Assembly (NCBI GenBank): GCA_016866255.1
Contig: VGMY01000009.1
Span: 1 to 64,000 of the forward strand
Reading direction: 5' to 3'
Length of the DNA: 64,000 bases
Origin: Bacteroidota bacterium
Lineage (GTDB): Bacteria; Bacteroidota; Bacteroidia; Flavobacteriales_D; Crocinitomicaceae
A program made the position numbers and the translations under genes. How positions within the stretch are numbered: the first letter of the stretch is position 1; each line of letters starts with the position of its first letter. Below, piece after piece: positions 18,479-26,964 of the stretch. The notes under the pieces are model-generated. The model made no database searches and was not told the origin of the DNA. It was given only the letters and a program-made list of their open reading frames with translations.

Positions 18479-18984
18479 CAATTACTCATTAATTTATTAA
18501 TCACGTCTTGTACCACCTGCTCATTGACTTGCGATAAAAGTTGATTTTCGACAGAGGCAAAATTCGCCCCCGCATCGAAGTCTGCAAATCGCGTTACTAC
18601 AAGTCGGGCCGTCTCTTTTTTCGGAGCCGTAAAATTTAAATCAAATGCAATGCTCACAGTCAGCCGGTTTTTAGCAGCATTATCCCCGTTTTGTAGGGCT
18701 ATGGGATTAACTGAATAATTGGTGATTTCACCGGATATTTGAACCTGAGCATCATTTAAGCTAGGGGTTAGGCTTAGTTTCGTATTGTTTTGTAACCCGT
18801 CTTTGATGGTCTCTGAAAGGCCAGCAGCGTAGCTTAACGGACATGTTGGTGAACTGATTTGAAGGGTTTGAAGGTAAAATCTTTCCCATTCTTCCGGCAT
18901 TCCCCCCGTATCTCTGAAGCCCATACGAGTTGGCCAGCAACCAGCTACGGCAAACGATAATATGATCAGTAGGCTAGTTCTCAC
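18475..18984 (-). CDS. lptE: LPS assembly lipoprotein LptE
   Basis: A 169-residue outer-membrane lipoprotein that plugs the LptD barrel for LPS insertion. The signal peptide ends in a lipobox, AVAGC, with Cys16. The segment TLQISSPTCPLSYAAGLSETIKDGLQNNTKLSL is the Bacteroidota LptE hallmark (visible as LSYAAGLSETIKDGL), followed by strand-rich YxVNPIALQNGD and a C-terminal helix. The start codon is GTG (18984), overlapping the stop of the sigma-54 regulator as GTGA. lptF/G is found separately at 36.4 kb. Confidence 0.88.
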   Translation of the reverse strand: MRTSLLIILSFAVAGCWPTRMGFRDTGGMPEEWERFYLQTLQISSPTCPLSYAAGLSETIKDGLQNNTKLSLTPSLNDAQVQISGEITNYSVNPIALQNGDNAAKNRLTVSIAFDLNFTAPKKETARLVVTRFADFDAGANFASVENQLLSQVNEQVVQDVINKLMSNW

Positions 18985-20213
18985 TCGGCTAAATTAAATT
19001 CCTTTATCTTTCGGTACAAGGTTCTTTCCGAAATACCTAATTCTTTGGCAGCGTGTTTTCGCTTTCCACGATGTTTTTCTAGAGCTTTTTGGATTAATTC
19101 ACGTTCACGCTCCTCCAGGGAAAGCGATTCTTCAAAATCCTCGTGAAGGGTAAAATCTTCTTGCTCATCATATTCCTGGATTTTCGGTGGCATAAGGCTT
19201 TGCGGCGCCGGAGCATTGGAAACATTGGAACCGTAGTCTTGATAGAGCTTATTCACAAGGATATTTTGATCGGGATTCAATTCTATTCCTCCTGTTTGGC
19301 TGAGAATTTCTACCACCAACTTCTTCAAATCGCTGAGATCCCGCTTCATATCAAATAAGAATTTATACATAAGCTCTCTCTCCGATATGGATTCTTGACT
19401 CAAGGAATTCACAACAAGCGCACCTGAATCGCCAAGCTCCGGCAAGTATTCTTTCAATAATTGAGCATCAATGCTTCGTTCCGTTTCGATAATACTCAAT
19501 TGCTCAACAATGTTTTTAAGTTGACGAATATTTCCCGGCCAACGATAATCGTTGAGTAAGGTAATCGCTTCATCGGTTAAACGAATGGGGGGCATGCGGT
19601 AGCGTTCGGCAAAATCACTGGCGAATTTTCGAAACAACAAATGGATGTCGTCTCCACGATCACGCAGCGACGGAAGCGCAATTGGTATCGTGCTCAAGCG
19701 GTAAAAAAGGTCTTCTCGGAATTTGCCCTTTGCAATAGCTTGTTGCATGTTTTCATTCGTCGCAGCAACCACACGCACATTGGTTTTTTGTGCTTTGGAG
19801 GCCCCTACACGCAGGTATTCTCCGGTCTCAAGAACCCGAAGAAGGCGCACTTGCGTTTGCATGGGCAATTCGGCGACCTCATCTAAAAAAATGGTGCCTC
19901 CATTGGCAACTTCAAAATACCCCTGACGGCTTCCTGCTGCCCCTGTGAAAGAACCTTTTTCGTGCCCAAACAATTCGGAGTCAATCGTGCCTTCCGGAAT
20001 AGCCCCGCAATTTACTGCGATGTATTCCTTGTGTTTTCGACTACTCAATTGATGGATCACTTGCGGTATAATTTCTTTTCCTGTACCACTTTCTCCTGTC
20101 ACCAATACGGCTAAATCCGTTGCGGCAACCTGAGCGGCAATTTCTAATGCCCTATTAAGCCCAGAGGAATTTCCTACAATGGTAAAGCGCTGTTTAATTT
20201 GTTGTACCGTCAT
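18981..20213 (-). CDS. Sigma-54-dependent transcriptional activator (AAA+ / Fis), no sensory domain
   Basis: A 410-residue bacterial enhancer-binding protein that remodels sigma-54 RNA polymerase. The AAA+ domain begins almost at once: Walker A GESGTGKE (39-46), the L1 loop GSFTGA (86-91) where the family consensus is GAFTGA, Walker B GTIFLDEV (105-112), and the arginine-rich [27 protein letters not shown] ~90-residue linker follows, and the C-terminus is a Fis-type HTH ([21 protein letters not shown]). No receiver, PAS or GAF domain precedes the AAA+ core, so it resembles PspF-type proteins. The start at 20213 ([10 protein letters not shown]) overlaps the miaB stop as ATGA; a longer frame to 20273 lies inside miaB. 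Confidence 0.9.
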   Translation of the reverse strand: MTVQQIKQRFTIVGNSSGLNRALEIAAQVAATDLAVLVTGESGTGKEIIPQVIHQLSSRKHKEYIAVNCGAIPEGTIDSELFGHEKGSFTGAAGSRQGYFEVANGGTIFLDEVAELPMQTQVRLLRVLETGEYLRVGASKAQKTNVRVVAATNENMQQAIAKGKFREDLFYRLSTIPIALPSLRDRGDDIHLLFRKFASDFAERYRMPPIRLTDEAITLLNDYRWPGNIRQLKNIVEQLSIIETERSIDAQLLKEYLPELGDSGALVVNSLSQESISERELMYKFLFDMKRDLSDLKKLVVEILSQTGGIELNPDQNILVNKLYQDYGSNVSNAPAPQSLMPPKIQEYDEQEDFTLHEDFEESLSLEERERELIQKALEKHRGKRKHAAKELGISERTLYRKIKEFNLAE

Positions 20214-21670
20214 GGTGTTTGCTGTTCCTTTTCTTGGTTTACCAAAACCCCCAGCAACGTAGCCGAGGTGCAATCTGTAATTTTAACGTGCACATAACTT
20301 CCTTTTGCGACGTTTTTCTTATCAAAAACAACCATGTTGTTTTGCGAATTTCTGCCACAAAATTGTTGTGCGGACCTTTTTGAGGGGCCTTCTACCAAAA
20401 CTTCCTGAACTTGACCAACCTGTCGTTGATTCAAGAAAAGGCTGTGTTTCGTCTGCAATTCGATTATTTCGGTTAGTCTTCTACTTTTGGTTTCATCGGG
20501 AACGTCGTCTGTAAATTTACGTTCAGCTAAGGTCTTCGGCCGTTCGGAATATTTAAACATGTAAGCGTAATCAAAACAAACTTCGCTCATTAAAGAAAGT
20601 GTTTCCGAGTGTTCATCTTCCGTTTCACCGCAAAATCCAGCAATGATATCGGTGGAGATGGCGCAGTTCGGAATTATTTTACGAATAGCTGCGATTCGGT
20701 TCAGGTACCAGTCGCGTGTGTATCCTCGGTTCATTCGGTATAAAACCGAACTATTTCCGGATTGAATGGGCAAATGAATGTATTTACAAATGTTTGCATA
20801 TTGGGCTATCGCTTCTAGCACCTCATCGGTCATGTCTTTAGGGTGGGAGGTACTAAAACGAACTCTTAATTGCGGAGAAACTTGCGCAACCATAATAAGA
20901 AGTTGGGCAAAATTTACGCTGGGTTCGTTGTGATCAACGATTTCACCCTTAGAACTTAGATTCCATCGATAACTGTCAACATTTTGACCTAGAAGGGTTA
21001 CTTCTCGGTAGCCATTGTTGAATAAAGACCTACATTCTTCTACAACGGTTTGAGGATTCCGAGAACGTTCTCTGCCGCGCGTGAAAGGTACTACGCAGAA
21101 AGAACACATGTTGTCGCAACCACGCATGATGGTTACAAAGGCCGAAATCCCTCCTTGGTCTAAACGTACCGGTGTAATGTCTGCATAGGTTTCTTCTCGT
21201 GATAAAAGCACATTGACGGCGCGCTGTCCTGTGCCCACTTCATCCAGGAGATTTGGCAAATCACGGTACGCATCCGGTCCGGCGACCAGATCCACTAATT
21301 GTTCTTCCTCCAGCAAGTTTTTTTTAAGACGCTCTGCCATACAACCTAAAATTCCTACCACCAATTCAGGTTTCTTTTTTTTGAGGGATTTAAACTCGGT
21401 AAGGCGTTTTCTCACCCGTTGCTCTGCATTATCGCGGATAGAACAGGTATTTAACAACACAAGGTCTGCATCCTCAACATTGCGGGTGGTACAATATCCT
21501 TCGCCGGCTAAAATGGAAGCAACTACCTCGCTGTCGGAAAAATTCATCTGACACCCGTAACTTTCTAAGAATAATTTTTTATCTCCTACCCGCTGGGTTT
21601 CGTTTTGAAGCATCAACGCTTCACCCTGACGAACTTCGTCTAGTGGCTCGTTCAACTTATTGGGTTGCAT
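20210..21670 (-). CDS. miaB: tRNA-2-methylthio-N6-dimethylallyladenosine synthase MiaB
   Basis: A 486-residue radical-SAM methylthiotransferase that thiomethylates i6A37 of tRNAs. Domains in order: the N-terminal UPF0004 domain ([18 protein letters not shown], cysteines in [12 protein letters not shown] and [10 protein letters not shown]), the radical-SAM core with the cluster motif CDNMCSFC near residue 185, then a C-terminal TRAM domain ([22 protein letters not shown] region). It is first in the operon miaB-sigma54 regulator-lptE-TPR-secG; every junction overlaps or abuts. The ATG is only 5 nt from the -7 box. Confidence 0.95.
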   Translation of the reverse strand: MQPNKLNEPLDEVRQGEALMLQNETQRVGDKKLFLESYGCQMNFSDSEVVASILAGEGYCTTRNVEDADLVLLNTCSIRDNAEQRVRKRLTEFKSLKKKKPELVVGILGCMAERLKKNLLEEEQLVDLVAGPDAYRDLPNLLDEVGTGQRAVNVLLSREETYADITPVRLDQGGISAFVTIMRGCDNMCSFCVVPFTRGRERSRNPQTVVEECRSLFNNGYREVTLLGQNVDSYRWNLSSKGEIVDHNEPSVNFAQLLIMVAQVSPQLRVRFSTSHPKDMTDEVLEAIAQYANICKYIHLPIQSGNSSVLYRMNRGYTRDWYLNRIAAIRKIIPNCAISTDIIAGFCGETEDEHSETLSLMSEVCFDYAYMFKYSERPKTLAERKFTDDVPDETKSRRLTEIIELQTKHSLFLNQRQVGQVQEVLVEGPSKRSAQQFCGRNSQNNMVVFDKKNVAKGSYVHVKITDCTSATLLGVLVNQEKEQQTP

Positions 21671-21674
21671 GCTG

Positions 21675-21705
21675 CAAAGGTAATTGAATTTATGCTTATG
21701 TCAAA
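21675..21705 (-). promoter_or_regulatory. miaB operon promoter (-33/-7)
   Basis: Minus strand: TTTG (21702-21705), 19-bp spacer, TACCTTTG (21675-21682). This is a strong consensus match. The -33 box sits inside the TGACA-N3-TGACA element at 21699-21711. The box ends 5 nt before the ATG, so the mRNA should be leaderless or nearly so. Confidence 0.7.
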
Positions 21706-21711
21706 TTGTCA
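21699..21711 (-). promoter_or_regulatory. TGACA direct repeat over the miaB -33 box
   Basis: TGACAATTTGACA on the minus strand: two TGACA pentamers spaced by 3 nt. It resembles the sites upstream of groS and overlaps the -33 TTTG, a position suited to repression or to activation by contact. Confidence 0.35.
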
Positions 21712-21735
21712 TATTTGGTCTTTCTTTAAAAAAAA

Positions 21736-21750
21736 TTAACCAAAGGTTAA
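21736..21750. promoter_or_regulatory. Small perfect dyad between miaB and topA
   Basis: TTAACC-AAA-GGTTAA, a 15-bp inverted repeat lying between the divergent miaB and topA promoters. A possible operator; it could also be a chance dyad in AT-rich DNA. Confidence 0.25.
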
Positions 21751-21807
21751 GGTATAACGTGGTAAATTTTATCCTGAACACTTCGTACTTTTATGTGTTT
21801 ATTGCAT

Positions 21808-21815
21808 TAGTTTTG
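21808..21815 (+). promoter_or_regulatory. topA -7 box
   Basis: TAGTTTTG fits TAnnTTTG and ends 13 nt before the topA ATG at 21829. Confidence 0.45.
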
Positions 21816-21828
21816 TTCAACTGTAAGC

Positions 21829-24141
21829 ATGTCCAAAAATTTAGTCATAGTAGAGTCTCCGGCAAAAGCCAAAACGATTGAAGGGTATCTGGGTACCGAC
21901 TTTACGGTACGTTCGAGTAATGGACACATACGCGATCTCCCAAAGAAAGGGCTTTCCGTGGATATTAAAAATAATTTTACACCCAGTTACGAAGTTTCAG
22001 CCGACAAAAGGCAATTGGTTAATGAATTAAAAAAATTAGCCTCAGTTGCGGACATGGTTTGGCTTGCGACGGATGAGGATCGGGAAGGGGAAGCAATTTC
22101 ATGGCACCTGTCAGAAACGCTGCAGCTCGATCCCAAGAAAACCCAACGAATAACGTTCAACGAAATTACGAAAGAAGCCATTTTAAAGGCAATCAACCAT
22201 CCTAGGGAAATCGACAGCGCTTTAGTTGACGCACAGCAGGCTCGGAGGGTACTTGACCGAATTGTTGGATTTGAATTATCCCCGGTATTGTGGAGAAAGG
22301 TTCGTCCGAAGTTATCCGCTGGCCGGGTTCAATCTGTGGCGGTGCGTTTGATTGTTGATCGGGAAAACGAAATCAACGCTTTTAATTCAGGATCTTTTTA
22401 CAAAACAACGGCGGTCTTGATGGCCGAAAAAGGAAGTTTTAAAGCCGAGTTGGACCGAAATTTTCCGGATGAGAATTCGTCGCTCGAATTTTTGAATTCT
22501 TTGGGAATTCCCACTCTAACGGTTGATTCTATTGATGTCAAACCTCATAAGCGCACTCCAGCAGCACCGTTCACAACGTCGAGTTTACAACAAGAAGCGT
22601 CTGTGCGGCTCGGCTATTCCGTGTCCCGAACCATGTCCATTGCCCAAAAATTATACGAGGCAGGGCACATTACGTACATGAGAACCGACGCTACAAACCT
22701 ATCACAATCCGCGATAGACCAAGCTAAGAAGCACATTGTAGCCACTTTTGGGCAAGAATATTCAAATCCAACCCAATACAGGACAAAATCTGCCAATGCG
22801 CAAGAAGCTCACGAGGCTATTCGGCCATCCAATTTTGCTGCGAAAGACGTATCGACTGTTCGTGAGGAACAAAAGCTGTACGAATTGATCTGGAGACGGA
22901 CTCTAGGAAGCCAGATGGCACCGGCTCAACTGGAAAAAACAGCCGTTCAAATTGCCATTGCAGGCCAAGAAGAGGCTTTTATCGCAAAAGGTGAGGTTAT
23001 TAAGTTTGATGGTTTTCTGAGGGTTTATGAAATCGAGGCCCAAGGCGATGAAGACGAAACCCAAGGCCGTTTACCACAGCTCGTAAAAGGGGAAAATATC
23101 GGCCTTCAAGAGTTGAAGGTTACACAGCGATTTACGCGGGGACCTGCGAGGTACTCGGAAGCAAGCCTCGTTAAAAAAATGGAAGAATTGGGCATTGGCA
23201 GGCCTTCTACTTACGCACCGACTATCTCCACAGTTCAAAAACGAGGATATGTGGCAAAAAATGAACAAGAAGGAACAGAACGAAAATACACTCAGTTGGT
23301 GTGGAATAAGGGTTCTTACACCAAAGAGGTTTTAAGCGAAACGGTAGGTGGTGATAAAAATCGCCTTGTTCCGACCGATATCGGAGTTTTGGTTACGCAG
23401 TTTCTCGAGCAACAATTTTCGGACATTATGGATTACCATTTTACCGCTCAAGTAGAGGCCTCTTTCGATGAAATAGCTCAAGGAGTTTTACCTTGGAAAA
23501 ACATGATGGGTAAATTCTATGCTGGCTTTCATCTCAGTGTGGAGCAAACTTTAGAGCAAAGCGATCGAGTGACTGGGGAACGAGAATTAGGCGTTGACCC
23601 AACTTCAGGCAGAAAAGTGATTGCGCGCATGGGCAAATTTGGAGCCATGGTACAAATTGGAAATGAGCAAGAGGACGGAGAAAAGCCAAAGTACGCTTCG
23701 ATGTTAAAAACACAGTCTATTCAAAGCATCAGTTTTGAGGAAGCATTGGACTTGTTTAAATTACCAAGGGTGTTGGGGGAGTATGAAGGAATCGAAATTA
23801 AGGCCAACATTGGGAAATTTGGCCCATATGTGCAACATCTCAAAATGTTTGCTTCCATACCAAAAGAGGAGGATATCATGGAAATAACCTTTGAACGTGC
23901 AATCCAGCTACTTGAGGAAAAGAAATTATCTACCGCCAATAACACGATAAAATCGTTTGATGGAAGACCCGATGTTTTTGTGCTTCGGGGTAAATATGGT
24001 CCTTATCTCAAGATTGGAAAAGATAATTTCAAATTACCCCAAAACACGGTGCCCGAGGAACTGACATTGGACGCTTGCATCACCATCGCCTCAAGTCAAC
24101 CAGAAAAGTCGGCCAAGAAATCGTTCAAGAAAAAAAAATAG
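21829..24141 (+). CDS. topA: DNA topoisomerase I
   Basis: A 770-residue type IA topoisomerase that relaxes negative supercoils. The Toprim domain starts at MSKNLVIVESPAKAKTIEGYLG and contains WLATDEDREGEAISWHL near residue 75. The catalytic tyrosine lies in GHITYMRTDATNLSQSA near residue 285. The C-terminal third carries repeated topo-C modules (GVDPTSGRKVIARMGKFGAMVQIG, IGKFGPYVQH, LRGKYGPYLKIG) instead of four-cysteine zinc fingers, and ends in a lysine-rich tail, as in other Bacteroidota. The gene starts the plus-strand run topA-ssb-gldE-gldD-folK. Confidence 0.96.
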   Translation: MSKNLVIVESPAKAKTIEGYLGTDFTVRSSNGHIRDLPKKGLSVDIKNNFTPSYEVSADKRQLVNELKKLASVADMVWLATDEDREGEAISWHLSETLQLDPKKTQRITFNEITKEAILKAINHPREIDSALVDAQQARRVLDRIVGFELSPVLWRKVRPKLSAGRVQSVAVRLIVDRENEINAFNSGSFYKTTAVLMAEKGSFKAELDRNFPDENSSLEFLNSLGIPTLTVDSIDVKPHKRTPAAPFTTSSLQQEASVRLGYSVSRTMSIAQKLYEAGHITYMRTDATNLSQSAIDQAKKHIVATFGQEYSNPTQYRTKSANAQEAHEAIRPSNFAAKDVSTVREEQKLYELIWRRTLGSQMAPAQLEKTAVQIAIAGQEEAFIAKGEVIKFDGFLRVYEIEAQGDEDETQGRLPQLVKGENIGLQELKVTQRFTRGPARYSEASLVKKMEELGIGRPSTYAPTISTVQKRGYVAKNEQEGTERKYTQLVWNKGSYTKEVLSETVGGDKNRLVPTDIGVLVTQFLEQQFSDIMDYHFTAQVEASFDEIAQGVLPWKNMMGKFYAGFHLSVEQTLEQSDRVTGERELGVDPTSGRKVIARMGKFGAMVQIGNEQEDGEKPKYASMLKTQSIQSISFEEALDLFKLPRVLGEYEGIEIKANIGKFGPYVQHLKMFASIPKEEDIMEITFERAIQLLEEKKLSTANNTIKSFDGRPDVFVLRGKYGPYLKIGKDNFKLPQNTVPEELTLDACITIASSQPEKSAKKSFKKKK

Positions 24142-24165
24142 TACATTAGTACGAACATTTATTCG

Positions 24166-24606
24166 ATGAACCAAAGCGTTAACAAAGTCATTTTGCTTGG
24201 AAACCTCGGCCGCGATCCTGAAATAAGGCATTTTGAGAATGGAGGAGTAGTGGCCAGTTTTTCCCTTGCTACATCAGAGTCTTTTATGGATTCCCACACA
24301 GGAGAAAGGCGTGAAATAACGGATTGGCACGACATAGTCGCGTGGCGTGGGCTTGCCTTGGTTGCGGAAAAAGTTTTGGTAAAAGGCGCAAGAGTTTATG
24401 TTGAGGGCCGGCTCAAAAAAAGATCCTACCAAGACAAAGAAGGACAGTCAAAAACGGTAATTGAGGTAGTTGCGGAGGAGTTGGTGGTTTTATCCCGACC
24501 AGAAGGTAAAAACCCATTAGTACCTCCTTACTCTGAGGTTATATCCGAACAAACCAAGGTTCCGGATAGCCTCATTGAAAAAGACGATGACACTCTTCCA
24601 TTTTAA
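24166..24606 (+). CDS. ssb: Single-stranded DNA-binding protein
   Basis: A 146-residue SSB. The N-terminal OB fold opens with NKVILLGNLGRDPEIRHFENG and contains WHDIVAWRGLALVAEKVLVKGARVYVEGRL (visible as WHDIVAWRGLA and VYVEGRLKKRSY). A short linker leads to the conserved acidic tip EKDDDTLPF that recruits partner proteins. It lies 24 nt after topA and 5 nt before gldE; the ssb-gldE-gldD order is familiar in Flavobacteriia. Confidence 0.95.
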   Translation: MNQSVNKVILLGNLGRDPEIRHFENGGVVASFSLATSESFMDSHTGERREITDWHDIVAWRGLALVAEKVLVKGARVYVEGRLKKRSYQDKEGQSKTVIEVVAEELVVLSRPEGKNPLVPPYSEVISEQTKVPDSLIEKDDDTLPF

Positions 24607-24611
24607 TTGCC

Positions 24612-25922
24612 ATGCCAGACCCCTCCGAACCCCTTAGTCTAATTTTTCTTTCCATTACTTGGTCTACTGCTGAAACCATTTATTCAGTAATCATTGTCCT
24701 ACTTCTGCTGCTCGCTGCAATAACGACAAGCTCGGAATCCGCCTTCTTTTCTTTAAGACCTCAAGAAAAGGAACAATTAAAAAGCGAGCAGAGTAAAAAG
24801 GCGAACGCGATCTTATCCTTGATTTCTAAACCTAGGGAACTCATTGCTTTGCTATTGATCTCTATCAATTTTGTGAACGTTGGCATTGTTATACTATCCA
24901 CCTTAATTCTCAACAAAATGATGGAGGGATATAGCGAGTTGTCGAAACTGTTGGTAGAAATTTTTGGCATTACTTTGATGATTTTAATTACCGGGGAGGT
25001 TATTCCGAAAATTTATGGGGCCAATAATGCCCTTAAGGTGGCCCGCTTTATGGCGTTGCCGATTGAACTCATCCGAAAGACTCCCCCGATTTCGTGGTTA
25101 AAATCTTTACTAGTTAACGGAACGGCGTTTATTGGAAGAATTGGGGGTAAAAAAATCCATATATCCTCGGACGATTTGGAATATGCGATCGCACTTACGA
25201 CGGATGGAAATTCGGATGAAGAAGAACAAAAACTTTTAGAAGGGATTGTTAAATTTGGAAGAACGGAGGCTGTTCAGATCATGACGCCGCGCGTTGAGGT
25301 AGAGGCACTCAGTATACAATGCAAGTTTTCCGAGGTTTTACAATTAATATTGGATGCAGGCTATTCAAGAATACCGGTTTTTCAGGACAAACCGGATGAT
25401 ATTGTGGGGATTCTTTACATCAAGGACTTGATGCATCACTTCACCGAAAAAGATAATTTTTCCTGGCAGAAACTGCTGCGTAAACCCTATTTTGTCCCCG
25501 AAAACAAAAAAATTGACGATCTTCTTCAAGAATTTAGAACCATGAAAATGCACATGGCGGTTGTCGTCGATGAATATGGTGGAGCGGGAGGAATTGTAAC
25601 GCTGGAGGATATATTGGAGGAAATTGTAGGCGACATAACCGACGAATTCGATGACGACCAAGTGGAATACCAAAAGCACGACGACGGCTACTCCTTTTCG
25701 GGAAGGACCTCTCTGAAAGATTTTTATAAGATTCTGGAAATCGATGGGGACATTTTTGAAGTTGAGAAGGGCGACTCTGAAACCCTCGGTGGATTTCTGG
25801 TCGAAAAGTCCGGAAGGATTCTAAAAAACCGCGAATTCATTGTACATGGGGATTGGAGACTAACGGTAACGGCATCGGACAAGCGTCGGATAAAGTTAGT
25901 TAAAGTGCAAAAAGAATCATGA
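24612..25922 (+). CDS. gldE: Gliding-motility-associated membrane protein GldE (CNNM/CorC-like)
   Basis: A 436-residue protein of the CNNM/hemolysin-C superfamily. It has an N-terminal membrane domain with about four helices (about residues 15-160), beginning with the family motif TTSSESAFFSLRPQE, then a CBS pair (about 205-330, with VMTPR-like QIMTPRVEVEALS and VVVDEYGGAGGIVTLEDILEEIVGDI seen as VDEYGGAGGIVTLEDILEE) and a C-terminal CorC/HlyC domain. It is called GldE because gldD follows with an ATGA overlap; GldE is thought to support GldD. Membrane-bound cation transport is the generic alternative. Confidence 0.85.
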   Translation: MPDPSEPLSLIFLSITWSTAETIYSVIIVLLLLLAAITTSSESAFFSLRPQEKEQLKSEQSKKANAILSLISKPRELIALLLISINFVNVGIVILSTLILNKMMEGYSELSKLLVEIFGITLMILITGEVIPKIYGANNALKVARFMALPIELIRKTPPISWLKSLLVNGTAFIGRIGGKKIHISSDDLEYAIALTTDGNSDEEEQKLLEGIVKFGRTEAVQIMTPRVEVEALSIQCKFSEVLQLILDAGYSRIPVFQDKPDDIVGILYIKDLMHHFTEKDNFSWQKLLRKPYFVPENKKIDDLLQEFRTMKMHMAVVVDEYGGAGGIVTLEDILEEIVGDITDEFDDDQVEYQKHDDGYSFSGRTSLKDFYKILEIDGDIFEVEKGDSETLGGFLVEKSGRILKNREFIVHGDWRLTVTASDKRRIKLVKVQKES

Positions 25923-26506
25923 ACATAGCCCCGTTCGCTTTCGTCTTTGTTTTTGCAGTGTTACCGGCTTGTACGGACAAACCCCCCGTCCCAAAACCCT
26001 TAAGTTACTTGCGAACAGAGTTACCCGAGCACAGCTATTTTACGATGAGGGTAAACAATCCAATCGTGAGTTTTACAACAGAAATGTCAACGTTATTCTC
26101 GTTATCTAAAAATTTGAGCGACCTAAAATTTGGTTTTCAAGAAGTGGATTTGGGGGCTGCAAATGGATCTCTTTTACTGTACTCCAAGAAATTTGATTCA
26201 AGGGATTCGCTATTTAGACTTATCAATGCAGCCAATGACATGGTGGATGAACATAAAGTGAAAGCAGACCAAATTGATTATGTTCAGGTAATCGATCCAA
26301 ATCGTCAGGTTTATGGCACTTTTTTTTCGTTAAAGGGAAATGTTGCGACAAATTTCCAATTTTATCTTACTGACTCAATTTCGAGGTTCGTACGTGGAGA
26401 GTTATTGCTGAATTGCAGACCTAATTACGACAGTTTACGCCCAATCATAGACTATCTAAAAATAGATATGGATAGGATGTTGTCGAGTTTTCGATGGACA
26501 CAATGA
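25919..26506 (+). CDS. gldD: Gliding motility lipoprotein GldD
   Basis: A 195-residue lipoprotein: signal MNIAPFAFVFVFAVLPACTDK with lipobox LPAC (Cys18), followed by the GldD-like PVPKPLSYLRTELPEHSYF. The body contains FGFQEVDLGAANGSLLLYSKKF and VYGTFFSLKGNVATNFQFYLTDS, typical of this family. GldD is required for gliding and chitin use in Flavobacterium johnsoniae; homologues also occur in non-gliding Bacteroidota. It is coupled to gldE (ATGA) and to folK (ATGA). Confidence 0.85.
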   Translation: MNIAPFAFVFVFAVLPACTDKPPVPKPLSYLRTELPEHSYFTMRVNNPIVSFTTEMSTLFSLSKNLSDLKFGFQEVDLGAANGSLLLYSKKFDSRDSLFRLINAANDMVDEHKVKADQIDYVQVIDPNRQVYGTFFSLKGNVATNFQFYLTDSISRFVRGELLLNCRPNYDSLRPIIDYLKIDMDRMLSSFRWTQ

Positions 26507-26904
26507 GCACTACCATCTTGTCCTTAGGTTCCAATCTCGGAGATCGAGAAGAGCATATTTCAAGAGCGCTTTCCCTCCTTTCAGAAAAAGCAGGCATCCT
26601 AATTTCGGTTTCCAAACCTTACTATTCAGAAGCAATGGGCTATGTTTCAAAACACGAGTTTTGCAATGTTTGTGCTAAGTATTCTACCGCGTTAAAACCT
26701 CTTGAATTGTTACAGGTCTGTCAAGCTATTGAATTGGAAATGGGCAGAGTGAAAGATTCTAAGGGGTATCTTTCCGATAGAATCATCGACATCGACATTC
26801 TTTTTTTTGACGACATTACGTTAGTTTCAGAAGAGCTGACCATTCCTCATCCAAGATGGAGTGAAAGACCTTTTGTAATGCGACCTCTTACGGAGCTTAT
26901 GTAA
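26503..26904 (+). CDS. folK: 6-hydroxymethyl-dihydropterin pyrophosphokinase (HPPK)
   Basis: Transfers pyrophosphate from ATP to 6-hydroxymethyl-7,8-dihydropterin in folate synthesis. Seen: LSLGSNLGDREEHISRAL at the N-terminus, SKPYYSEAMGYVSKHEFCNVC, and the signature DRIIDIDILFFDD with metal-binding Asp pair near residue 90, then IPHPRWSERPFVMRPLTEL. At 133 residues it is some 20-25 shorter than typical HPPKs because it stops soon after the HPR motif. I start it at 26503, overlapping the gldD stop as ATGA; an ATG at 26494 is also in frame. Confidence 0.9.
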   Translation: MSTTILSLGSNLGDREEHISRALSLLSEKAGILISVSKPYYSEAMGYVSKHEFCNVCAKYSTALKPLELLQVCQAIELEMGRVKDSKGYLSDRIIDIDILFFDDITLVSEELTIPHPRWSERPFVMRPLTELM

Positions 26905-26964
26905 TATTTTTAATGTTGCCATTTTTTTTTTAATTTAGCCCGCTAATAAATAAATTAATTCGAA

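Noticed and set aside
20213..20273. N-terminal extension of the sigma-54 activator to 20273
   Set aside because: The extra 20 residues are read inside miaB with no start signal; the ATG at 20213 gives the ATGA coupling with miaB.
21699..21711. Sigma-54 promoter in front of miaB
   Set aside because: The TGACA pair does not match the GG-N10-GC spacing of -24/-12 promoters and it overlaps a good housekeeping -33 box.
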